Positions 7,125 to 13,832 of a stretch of 64,000 nt of DNA are shown here, piece by piece (position 1 is the stretch's first letter; every line of letters starts with the position of its first letter). Source of the stretch: Tundrisphaera lichenicola (GTDB lineage Bacteria; Planctomycetota; Planctomycetia; Isosphaerales; Isosphaeraceae). Position numbers and translations under genes: made by a program. A model generated the notes under the pieces. The model did not search any database, had not been told where the DNA came from, and saw only the letters and a list, made by a program, of their open reading frames with translations. Where the stretch lies: positions 6,634,001-6,698,000 of the forward strand of contig NZ_CP195106.1 of the NCBI RefSeq assembly GCF_051175385.1, read 5' to 3'.

Positions 7125-9986
7125 ATGGACGTTGATTTCGTAATCGTAGCCGCACTTAAGGATGAAGCAAATGAGATCAAGGGCTTGCTGATCGATGCCA
7201 AACCGGAGGATACGTATGTTGTCGGCAAAGTCAAGCGGTGGAAGGATCGCGGCGAGTACCGCATTGCCATCATCAACCTACATGAAGGGATGGGCGCGCA
7301 GCACGCGGGGCCGGTGACGCAGCAGGCTATCGCTGAACTCCATCCCCGGGCTGTTCTCATGACCGGGATCGCTGCAGGGTTCCTGGAAAGTCGCGAGAAA
7401 GTGGCCCTCGGCGACCTGATGGTTCCCTTTGGTATCGTCCCCTACGAGTTGGCGAAGCTCGAGGGTGCCAAGGAGGGTCGGTCGGCTAGGACGGATCATC
7501 GAGGGATTGCCTGGGCGGTCTCCGAGATGCTCTGGCGAACGGCGGCCAACGTCGCCGAGGACCCGGAACGTCCGTGGCAGGCCCTCATCACGGCGGCCCG
7601 GCCCGATGGCCTCGGGGAACCAAGGATCCATGCGGTCGCGGACTCGGTCCTCGGATGCGGCGAAAAGGTCGTAGCCGACGAACTGGCCGACGTGAGGAAG
7701 TGGTTGCTCGAGACTTATCCTCGCCAGATCCTCGGCTTGGAGATGGAATCGCATCCCGCGCTTGGCGCCTGCCGAATCTATGACACCCCATTCCTCGTCG
7801 CCAAAGCCTCGGCCGATCGGGCGACGGTCGACAAGGACGACGGCTGGCGTTCCTACGCGTGCCAGCTGTCCGCCGGGTTCCTCCTCACGGTTATCCAGCG
7901 GTACGAAAGGCCCCAAGCGGCTCTACTGCTACGACACACCCGCGACTGCGAGGAAATCGCGAAGACGATTCGCGAGCGCCTTCCCGACGTCGACTTCCAG
8001 TACAAGATCCGCACGGCGGTCTCGTTCGAGCAGCTCCGACGCGGAACTTACGAGGCTGGAGAGAGGGATCGCACGACTTTGGTCCCAGGTGAACTTCACC
8101 CCAACGTCGTGCTGTACAGCGGCGGGGGGACCGGGAAGACGACGATCACGAAGCGATTGTTCTGCGACGTGCTCGCTGCCGACTGCATCCCGGTCCTGAT
8201 CGATCTCAAGCGGTATTCGCAGGAGTACCCCGACGGTGAGGCACCGGCGGCTGGCCAGGAAGGGATCGACGCCATTCTGCAGGTTGCCACATCGCCCCGC
8301 CGCTCGGCCTCCGAGATTGAGGCACTTGCCGCCCAAGGGAGGCTGGTCCTTCTGGTCGATGGCGTGAACGAGGTGTCGAAGGTGGCGCTGGCCTCTCTCT
8401 TGGCCTTCTATCAGGACCTCCGGCGCGGGCCCGGCACATACGCGATCTGGATGAACCGCCTGACGGCAATCGAGGACCTGCGCCCCGCCCCGGTCCACGC
8501 GACGGTCGGTAGCGTCTCCCCGGAAGTGGCCGAGCGATGCTTCGATGACCGGTTCGGGCAGGGCAGATTCAAGTCGCTCAGCGGTCGGCTACAGACGATT
8601 TACCAACGCCCATTCTTCCTGGACCTCGCGATCCGCTCCAACCGGCCGTTCACCGCGAATCGGCTGTGGAGCGAGATGTTCCACGAATTCTTCCGTGAGC
8701 ATGTTGGGCTATCCGAAGTGCAATTGACTGCGATCGCCCTGGCCACACGCGATGCCATCGCAGCCGACGGGAAGCTCAAGCTTTCCACGCTCAAGCAGGC
8801 GATCGGAGACCCACTCTGGGCGAAGCTAAGTGCAGCTGGAGTCGGGGTCGTGGACGACGAGGCCGGATTCGCCCACCATCTCTGGCGGGACTACCTCGTC
8901 GCCAGGGCCATGAGCGTCGATCCGGCATGCTGGACCGAGAAGGCCTTCGACGCCGCGACGACGTTCGGTACTTCGGTCGAATGCCTGACGATGGCTGTCG
9001 AGCAGATCGCGGACGTCGTCCAGAAGATTGCCTTCGTCAACGCGGTCTACGACTGGAGCTACTCCGCGGCCCTTGAATGCATCGCGAAGTCCGGTGAGGG
9101 CGAAGAGGCGGAGAGGAAGTTACCTGAGTGGTTCCGCGAGGCGATTCTCGCGGTGGTGGCGGAGAAGCGGTTCGACTCGGTCGAGAGGACCCGAAGCCGC
9201 ACGGAGCGGCTCCTGACCCAGTACCCCTTTACGAGGCCATACCTCGACGCACCCTCCCGGGATGCGATGGTTGACCGCATCCGAAACCTCGAAGGCGACG
9301 CGGATGAGCTGGGTATCTGGAAACGGCTTTACTCCCAAGCGCAGGGAACGGGCATAGCCGCGCCGGACATCGAGCTGATAGCGTCTCCAAACTCGTTACT
9401 GGGATGGACCGCTGCGAATCTGGCCAGACGCGGAAGCATCACGGCTGCGGAGGTCGACCGAGTCTGCTCGATCTACAGAGACCACCTCGGACCCGACGGC
9501 AAGCGGAGCGTCCGGTGGCGTGCGGTCCATGTATTGGGGGCGAACCCCAACACATCCGGGCTCGCCGTGCTTGAGGAGGCGCTCGAGCAAGATGAATATC
9601 ACTGGGTGGCGTACGGGGCTGCGAGATCCCTGGTCGAGTCGGCAGCAAAGCTGACCGGAGACGACGGGGCACGTGCACTCGATGCGCTCTCTCGATTCGT
9701 AGCGGGGGAGCGCGGAGGCAAGGCCAGATCGATGATCCTGCAGGAGATCGTCGAGACGTGCTTCATCGACGACTCGGCGCCCGGTTGGGCAGCCTCGGCT
9801 GCCCTGCTGATCGATCAGATCGCGGAGCGGTTCGCCCCCGAAGTACGGCGGGGCGTAGTGGCTCGTTCGTCGGCGTTCCGAGAGAAAAACGGAATGGACG
9901 GGCATGCCGCCGCGGCACCGAGCATTGAGCAGACGCGGCCGGTCTCAACACCGGTCGTTAACCCAGCAAATCCACGATCCGCTTGA
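7125..9986 (+). CDS. PNP-domain STAND NTPase, predicted anti-phage effector
   Basis: 953 residues. Residues ~1-255 are a PNP/UDP nucleoside phosphorylase-type domain, with TGIAAGF and the ribose/base-binding GLEMES. A P-loop NTPase follows: Walker A GGGTGKTT near residue 332 and Walker B LVLLVDGVNEV near 410, typical of STAND ATPases. The remaining ~450 residues are helical, the last part HEAT-like, as expected of a trigger-sensing region. The ATG at 7125 has GGAGAAGG just upstream; an ATG at 7086 lies inside the HAD gene. Phosphorylase effectors fused to STAND NTPases are described in bacterial conflict systems, where sensing of an invader would activate base or nucleoside cleavage. That role is inferred. 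Its last 29 bases overlap the convergent small gene. Confidence 0.88.
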   Translation: MDVDFVIVAALKDEANEIKGLLIDAKPEDTYVVGKVKRWKDRGEYRIAIINLHEGMGAQHAGPVTQQAIAELHPRAVLMTGIAAGFLESREKVALGDLMVPFGIVPYELAKLEGAKEGRSARTDHRGIAWAVSEMLWRTAANVAEDPERPWQALITAARPDGLGEPRIHAVADSVLGCGEKVVADELADVRKWLLETYPRQILGLEMESHPALGACRIYDTPFLVAKASADRATVDKDDGWRSYACQLSAGFLLTVIQRYERPQAALLLRHTRDCEEIAKTIRERLPDVDFQYKIRTAVSFEQLRRGTYEAGERDRTTLVPGELHPNVVLYSGGGTGKTTITKRLFCDVLAADCIPVLIDLKRYSQEYPDGEAPAAGQEGIDAILQVATSPRRSASEIEALAAQGRLVLLVDGVNEVSKVALASLLAFYQDLRRGPGTYAIWMNRLTAIEDLRPAPVHATVGSVSPEVAERCFDDRFGQGRFKSLSGRLQTIYQRPFFLDLAIRSNRPFTANRLWSEMFHEFFREHVGLSEVQLTAIALATRDAIAADGKLKLSTLKQAIGDPLWAKLSAAGVGVVDDEAGFAHHLWRDYLVARAMSVDPACWTEKAFDAATTFGTSVECLTMAVEQIADVVQKIAFVNAVYDWSYSAALECIAKSGEGEEAERKLPEWFREAILAVVAEKRFDSVERTRSRTERLLTQYPFTRPYLDAPSRDAMVDRIRNLEGDADELGIWKRLYSQAQGTGIAAPDIELIASPNSLLGWTAANLARRGSITAAEVDRVCSIYRDHLGPDGKRSVRWRAVHVLGANPNTSGLAVLEEALEQDEYHWVAYGAARSLVESAAKLTGDDGARALDALSRFVAGERGGKARSMILQEIVETCFIDDSAPGWAASAALLIDQIAERFAPEVRRGVVARSSAFREKNGMDGHAAAAPSIEQTRPVSTPVVNPANPRSA

Positions 9987-10367
9987 CCTGCTCCTTGCCC
10001 AGGCTGGCGACCAGCGGCTTCATCGCTTCCATCGCGTCCAGCAGTTCCGAGTTGCCCGATGGTGCGGGCTGCGGCGGGGCGAGTAGCCCTCGACGGCGGC
10101 CTTCGGCTTCCGTCTCGGCTTACCCTTGGGCTCCTCGGTCAGAACCTTCTTCTTGTCAGCGGACTTCACGGCGCTGAAGTGCTCAGGGCTGACGTCGAGT
10201 CCGAACTGGCTCTGGATGTAGCCCGCTCCCACCTGTGGCCCGTCAAAGCCGGCAGCGATCGCCATCCTGACGGCGTCTGACTTCGAAGTCGGCACCCTGC
10301 GGCCGTGGGCGTTGCGGGGCTCCTCCGCTTCCTCGACGGGATCGGGCTTCGCTGCTTTCTTGGCCAT
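9958..10367 (-). pseudogene. Small conserved-type protein gene with a one-base frameshift
   Basis: The ATG at 10367 opens a Lys/Pro-rich leader (MAKKAAKPDP) and a compact domain containing KSDAVRMAIAAGF and FGLDVSPEHFSAVKSA, possibly a small helical DNA-binding fold. Read straight on, the frame ends at 10020 in an Arg-rich tail. One frame back, from a GAGGG run near 10083, reading continues in a well-behaved sequence (ELLDAMEAMKPLVASLG, then KRIVDLLG) to a TAA at 9958. Adding one G to that run would give one 136-residue protein. It could be a sequencing error, a recent mutation or a -1 frameshift. No function is recognised. Confidence 0.6.
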
Positions 10368-10474
10368 GGGTGCCTCGGAGTCTTGGCGATGTCGCGAGAT
10401 CGCCCAGTTTAACAGGCAGGCAGTGATGCGAAACAGTGGGATTGCGCCGCGAAGAAGAACGGATGAAAAATTGC

Positions 10475-10503
10475 TTGCGCTTGCGTGCAACCTGCACTAG
10501 GGT
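10475..10503 (+). promoter_or_regulatory. Candidate sigma70-type promoter for the Y RNA array
   Basis: TTGCGC (10475-10480), 17 bases, then TAGGGT (10498-10503). The first base of the first RNA stem (G10514) is about ten bases further on. This is a match by eye only; the -10 is weak. Confidence 0.35.
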
Positions 10504-10513
10504 GATTTGCATC

Positions 10514-10575
10514 GGGCCGTGGTGCAGTCGAGGGCTACTTATTGGAAAGCGAACCTTCGACGATCTTCCCGGCTC
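10514..10575 (+). ncRNA. Y RNA-like unit 1 (stem-loop without tRNA module)
   Basis: Lower stem GGGCCG (10514-10519) pairs with CGGCTC (10570-10575). An internal loop TGGTGCA follows, identical in all four units, then an upper stem GTCGAGGG (10527-10534) with CCTTCGAC (10554-10561). The terminal loop starts with the shared CTACTT. The 3' side of the internal loop ends CTTCC as in the other units. There is no tRNA-like module, so this is the minimal form. Its place 5' of a Ro60 gene and its shared, covarying stem make a Ro-binding RNA the best reading. Confidence 0.72.
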
Positions 10576-10584
10576 TTAAGTTTT

Positions 10585-10719
10585 GGAGGGTGGTGCAGAT
10601 AAGGGTTACTTCGACTTGTAATCGCGTGGTCGCGGGTTCGAGTCCCGCCCGGCAGATCGACCTGCCGGTAGCTCAGTTGGATAGAGCACGTACGTGCCTT
10701 TATCGTCTCTTCCCCCTCC
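10585..10719 (+). ncRNA. Y RNA-like unit 2 with permuted tRNA module (open at anticodon arm)
   Basis: Lower stem GGAGGG (10585-10590)/CCCTCC (10714-10719), internal loop TGGTGCA, upper stem GATAAGGG (10598-10605)/CCTTTATC (10697-10704), then TTACTT. Inside is a tRNA in rotated order: T-arm GCGGG-TTCGAGT-CCCGC (10632-10648), 3' acceptor strand CCGGCAG (10649-10655), a six-base loop, 5' acceptor strand CTGCCGG (10662-10668, perfect seven-pair match), TA, and D-arm GCTC/GAGC (10671-10687). The Ro stem takes the place of the anticodon loop. Known bacterial YrlA RNAs have tRNA-like domains, which supports the call; as a plain tRNA it could not work because its termini are joined. Confidence 0.82.
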
Positions 10720-10730
10720 TCTTGAACCAT

Positions 10731-10859
10731 CGTGCGGTGGTGCAGGCAAGGGTTACTTAGCCAAACCGGTGACGCAGGTTCGATTCCTGCCGGTCCTCCG
10801 GGGCCGTCGTCTAGTGGCAGGACACCGGAAACGTACCTTTGTCGCTACTTCCCCGCACG
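10731..10859 (+). ncRNA. Y RNA-like unit 3 with permuted tRNA module and UCCG-capped acceptor
   Basis: Lower stem CGTGCGG (10731-10737)/CCGCACG (10853-10859), internal loop TGGTGCA, upper stem GGCAAGGG (10745-10752)/CCTTTGTC (10836-10843), then TTACTT. The tRNA-like core has anticodon-stem strands CCGGT (10766-10770) and ACCGG (10824-10828), T-arm GCAGG-TTCGATT-CCTGC, and acceptor strands CGGTCC (10791-10796) and GGGCCG (10801-10806) closed by a TCCG (UNCG-type) tetraloop. The D-arm resembles Glu/Gln tRNAs (TCGTCTAGTGGCAGGACA). The permutation point is the anticodon loop, as in unit 2, but the tRNA parent is different. Confidence 0.82.
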
Positions 10860-10871
10860 GTTTCCGCAACA

Positions 10872-10998
10872 GGGCGGTGGTGCAGGATAGGGATACTTTG
10901 GATAGAGCGCCGGTTCGCCGGAGGTCGTGGGTTCAATCCCCACCTGAGCCGCGAGGTTCAGTAGCTCAGTTTCGTCCCTCTCCGAATCTTCCCCGCCC
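10872..10998 (+). ncRNA. Y RNA-like unit 4, tRNA permuted at the D-loop, GCGA- and UUCG-capped arms
   Basis: Lower stem GGGCGG (10872-10877)/CCGCCC (10993-10998), internal loop TGGTGCA, upper stem GGATAGGG (10885-10892)/CCCTCTCC (10976-10983, one mismatch), then ATACTT. The tRNA core is opened in the D-loop: D-stem GAGC (10905-10908) comes first and its partner GCTC (10964-10967) last. The anticodon arm is cut to CCGG-TTCG-CCGG (10910-10921). The T-arm is GTGGG-TTCAATC-CCCAC (10927-10943). Acceptor strands CTGAGCC and GGTTCAG (10944-10961) are capped by a GCGA (GNRA) tetraloop and followed by TA. T6 at 11002-11007 could end the transcript. Confidence 0.82.
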
Positions 10999-11017
10999 GC
11001 ATTTTTTGGGTATTTGT

Positions 11018-12316
11018 ATGGCTACGCTGAACCGACTGAAGAAGATTTTCACCCACGAAGGCGCTCCGGCAGCCCGGATCGACCCGTTGGCCCAGCTCGA
11101 ACGCTCCGTCATGTCCTGCCTCCTGTGGGAGTCGGAGTTCTACGAGGACGGCCAGACCATCGGGCAGCGGATCGCTGAGCTGGTGAAGGCCGTGCCCGCC
11201 GAGGACGTCGCCCGCGTCGCCGCTCAGGCGAAGGAGGACATGCGCCTCCGCCACGTGCCGCTCCTGCTCGCCCGCGAGCTGATGCGGACGAAGGAAGGTC
11301 GTGCGCAGGCCAAGGGCCTCTTCCCCCGTGTCATCCTTCGCCCGGACGACATCACCGAGTTCCTGTCGATTTACTGGAAGGACAACAAGGACGAGCCGCT
11401 GGCCAAGCAGGTCAAGCGCTGGTTGGGCGACACGTTCCGCAAGTTCGACGAGTACCAGCTGGCCAAGTACAACGGGGGCCAGAAGGCGGTGAAGCTGCGC
11501 GACGCCCTGCGGATCACCCGCCCCAAGCCGGCCAATCTCGATCAGGCCGAGCTGTGGCGCAAGCTCGTCAAGGGCGAGCTGGCCACGCCGGACACCTGGG
11601 AGGTCGAGCTGTCCAGGGGCGGCGACAAGAAGGCGTCGTGGTCCCGTCTGCTCGCCGAGGGCAAGCTCGGCGGCTTAGCCATGCTCCGCAACGTCCGCAA
11701 CATGACGAAGGCGGGTGTGGCCGACGAGGAAATCCGCGCCGGACTCCGTAACCTGAAGGCCGGTCGCCTCCTGCCGATCAATTTCATCGCCTCGGCTCGC
11801 CACAATCCCCTGTTCGAGCCGGAGCTGGAGGGCAAGTTCTTCGAGTGCTTCGCGGGCCGCGAGAAGCTGGGCGGCAAGACGATCATCCTGGTGGACGTGT
11901 CGGGGTCGATGGATTCCGCGCTGTCTGCCAAGTCCGAGATGCGGCGGATGGACGTCGCCTGCTCGCTGGCGATGATCGGCCGTGAGATGTTCGAGGATCT
12001 TCGAGTCTTTACCTTCTCCAACGCCCTGGTCGAGGTGCCGGGACGCCGAGGCTTCGCCCTGCGGGATGCGATCACGGGTTCCCAGCCGCACGGAGGGACG
12101 GAACTCGGGAAGGCGGTCGGTTCTTTGCCCGCCCGCGACCGCTTGATCGTCATCACCGACGAGCAGAGCCACGACCCTGTCCCGCAGTTGAAGGGATACA
12201 TGATCAACGTGGCCAGCAACAAGAACGGCGTCGGGTACGGCCAGTGGCTGCACATCGACGGCTGGTCGGACAAGGTTCTCGACTATATCGTGAAGTTTGA
12301 GTCTGCCAATGAGTAG
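11018..12316 (+). CDS. rsr: Ro60/TROVE-domain RNA-binding protein (Rsr)
   Basis: 432-residue bacterial Ro60 orthologue. The first ~270 residues form the HEAT-like TROVE ring that binds Y RNA on its outside and misfolded RNA ends in its centre. A von Willebrand A domain follows, with an intact metal site: IILVDVSGSMDS (near residue 292), GGTELG and VITDEQSHD. Bacterial Ro60 works with Y RNAs and nucleases or RNA ligase in stress-induced RNA processing. The start ATG at 11018 follows the Y RNA array by 20 bases and has no Shine-Dalgarno; a longer reading back to 10694 would run through the RNA units. The last eight bases overlap rtcB, so the two are translationally coupled. Confidence 0.95.
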   Translation: MATLNRLKKIFTHEGAPAARIDPLAQLERSVMSCLLWESEFYEDGQTIGQRIAELVKAVPAEDVARVAAQAKEDMRLRHVPLLLARELMRTKEGRAQAKGLFPRVILRPDDITEFLSIYWKDNKDEPLAKQVKRWLGDTFRKFDEYQLAKYNGGQKAVKLRDALRITRPKPANLDQAELWRKLVKGELATPDTWEVELSRGGDKKASWSRLLAEGKLGGLAMLRNVRNMTKAGVADEEIRAGLRNLKAGRLLPINFIASARHNPLFEPELEGKFFECFAGREKLGGKTIILVDVSGSMDSALSAKSEMRRMDVACSLAMIGREMFEDLRVFTFSNALVEVPGRRGFALRDAITGSQPHGGTELGKAVGSLPARDRLIVITDEQSHDPVPQLKGYMINVASNKNGVGYGQWLHIDGWSDKVLDYIVKFESANE

Positions 12317-13532
12317 GCAGTTTCTCGGCAAGGAGGCCGTTCCCATCTACGGCTGGACCGACGGTGTCCAGGTCGAAGAGAAGGCCCTCGGCCAGCTTCG
12401 CAACGTCGCACGGATGCCCTTCATTCACCACCACGTCGCGGTCATGCCCGACGTCCACTGGGGGATGGGGGCTACCGTCGGTTCGGTCATCCCCACGGTG
12501 GGGGCGATCATCCCGGCGGCGGTTGGCGTGGATATCGGCTGCGGCATGATGGCCGTTCGGTCCGGGCTGGTGGCCAGAGACCTACCGGACAATCTGTTTG
12601 CCATCCGTTCGGACGTTGAGGCGGCCGTCCCGCACGGGCGCACCGATAACGGCGGGCCGAACGACCGTGGGGCGTGGGGGACGCCAAGCGATGACGCTGT
12701 TGCGGTCTTCTCCTCCCTGCGGCAACGACTGGCCGCAATCGTCGCCAAATATCCAGGCCTCGAGAAGTCCGCTAACCGCGCCGCGAACCACCTCGGCACC
12801 CTCGGCACCGGCAACCACTTCATCGAGCTCTGCCTCGACGAGAACCAGGCCGTCTGGGTCATGCTCCATTCGGGCAGCCGTGGCATCGGGAACAAGATCG
12901 GGACCTACTTTATCGAGCGGGCGAAGCAGGAAATGAAAGGGTGGCATATAAATCTGCCCGATGTCGACCTCGCGTATCTTCGGGAAGGCTCGGTCCTATT
13001 CGACGACTACGTCGAGGCCCTGCTTTGGGCACAGGAATTCGCACAGGCGAACCGCGAGGTAATGATGCGAAGCGTGCTGGCCGTGCTCGATCGGCATTTC
13101 CCCGGGAAGCTCGGAAACGTCGGCGAGGTCGCGGTCAACTGCCACCACAACTACGTGGCCAAGGAGCACCACTTCGGGAAGAACGTTTGGTTGACCCGCA
13201 AGGGTGCCGTCCGTGCCCGCGAGGGCGACCTCGGCATCATCCCCGGCTCGATGGGGGCCCGGTCCTTCATCGTGCGTGGCAAGGGCAACAAGGAGGCTTT
13301 CTGCAGCTGCTCGCATGGAGCGGGCCGAGTCATGAGCCGCGGCGAGGCCGTGAAGCGGATCAGCCTCGAGGATCATGCCAAAGCCACCGACGGCATCGAG
13401 TGCCGAAAGGATGCGGACGTGCTCGACGAGAGTCCGGCGGCCTACAAGCCGATTGAGGCGGTCATGGCGGCCCAGCAGGACTTGGTGGAAATCGTCTACG
13501 AGTTGAGGCAGGTGGTATGCGTGAAGGGCTAA
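12309..13532 (+). CDS. rtcB: RtcB tRNA-splicing/RNA repair ligase
   Basis: 407 residues. RtcB joins a 2',3'-cyclic phosphate (or 3'-phosphate) RNA end to a 5'-OH end using GTP and Mn2+. The metal and guanylylation motifs are present: AVGVDIGCGM (Asp75, Cys78), GTLGTGNHFIE, HSGSRGIGNKIG, NCHHNYV, and SCSHGAGRVMSR with the nucleophilic His. Its ATG at 12309 lies within the 3' end of rsr. The pairing Ro60-RtcB is known from Salmonella-type rsr-rtcBA loci, here without rtcA. Cleaved tRNAs made by anticodon nucleases are natural substrates, which ties this locus to the SAMD9-like gene further along (inference). Confidence 0.97.
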   Translation: MSRQFLGKEAVPIYGWTDGVQVEEKALGQLRNVARMPFIHHHVAVMPDVHWGMGATVGSVIPTVGAIIPAAVGVDIGCGMMAVRSGLVARDLPDNLFAIRSDVEAAVPHGRTDNGGPNDRGAWGTPSDDAVAVFSSLRQRLAAIVAKYPGLEKSANRAANHLGTLGTGNHFIELCLDENQAVWVMLHSGSRGIGNKIGTYFIERAKQEMKGWHINLPDVDLAYLREGSVLFDDYVEALLWAQEFAQANREVMMRSVLAVLDRHFPGKLGNVGEVAVNCHHNYVAKEHHFGKNVWLTRKGAVRAREGDLGIIPGSMGARSFIVRGKGNKEAFCSCSHGAGRVMSRGEAVKRISLEDHAKATDGIECRKDADVLDESPAAYKPIEAVMAAQQDLVEIVYELRQVVCVKG

Positions 13533-13538
13533 CGAGCC

Positions 13539-13615
13539 GGTCGGGTAGCTCAGATGGATAGAGCGTCAGATTCCGAATCTGGAGGCCGCGAGTTCGAGTC
13601 TCGCCCTGACCACCA
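13539..13615 (+). tRNA. tRNA-Arg (anticodon CCG) with encoded CCA
   Basis: A complete cloverleaf in normal order: acceptor GGTCGGG/CCTGACC (one G-U), D-arm GCTC/GAGC, anticodon arm TCAGA-TTCCGAA-TCTGG giving anticodon CCG (Arg, CGG codon), T-arm GCGAG-TTCGAGT-CTCGC, discriminator A at 13612 and CCA at 13613-13615. It begins six bases after the rtcB stop codon, so it is probably on the same transcript, and it ends four bases before the next start codon. Confidence 0.93.
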
Positions 13616-13619
13616 ACCC

Positions 13620-13826
13620 ATGACCCCCGCCGAGCTACGGGCCGTCTGTGACTCCCTGAACGACGAACGCGGAACGGGCGGGCAGACGAATCTCGCCCGA
13701 CTTCTTGACTGGGATCCTTCGACGATCCGCCGCAAGCTGGCCGGCAGATCAAAGATTACGAGGTCCGACGAGATGGCAATCGAGCGGGCGTTGCAGAAGA
13801 CAAATGAAACCACAAACAATTCCTGA
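13620..13826 (+). CDS. Small helix-turn-helix (Cro/CI-like) protein
   Basis: 68 residues starting MTPAELRAV at the ATG just after the tRNA. The pattern TNLARLLDWDPSTIRRKLAGRSKI reads as the helix-turn-helix of a phage-repressor-like fold (LARLL...STIRRKLAG). It is too short for an oligomerisation or ligand domain. It sits between the tRNA-Arg and a hypothetical gene, in line with the Ro60-RtcB transcript, and may regulate it or be a stray phage regulator. Confidence 0.65.
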   Translation: MTPAELRAVCDSLNDERGTGGQTNLARLLDWDPSTIRRKLAGRSKITRSDEMAIERALQKTNETTNNS

Positions 13827-13832
13827 GTATTT

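Noticed and set aside
10585..10998. Ordinary tRNA genes in units 2-4.
   Set aside because: The 3' half precedes the 5' half and the acceptor ends are joined by short loops, so no normal cloverleaf can form from the linear order.
10542..11017. Short plus-strand reading frames and an N-terminal extension of Ro60 running back to 10694.
   Set aside because: They lie over the paired stems and T-loops of the RNA units and show no protein-like composition; the conserved protein starts at 11018.
13554..13619. Longer HTH protein starting inside the tRNA.
   Set aside because: The first 22 residues would be encoded by the tRNA-Arg; the ATG at 13620 gives the intact domain.
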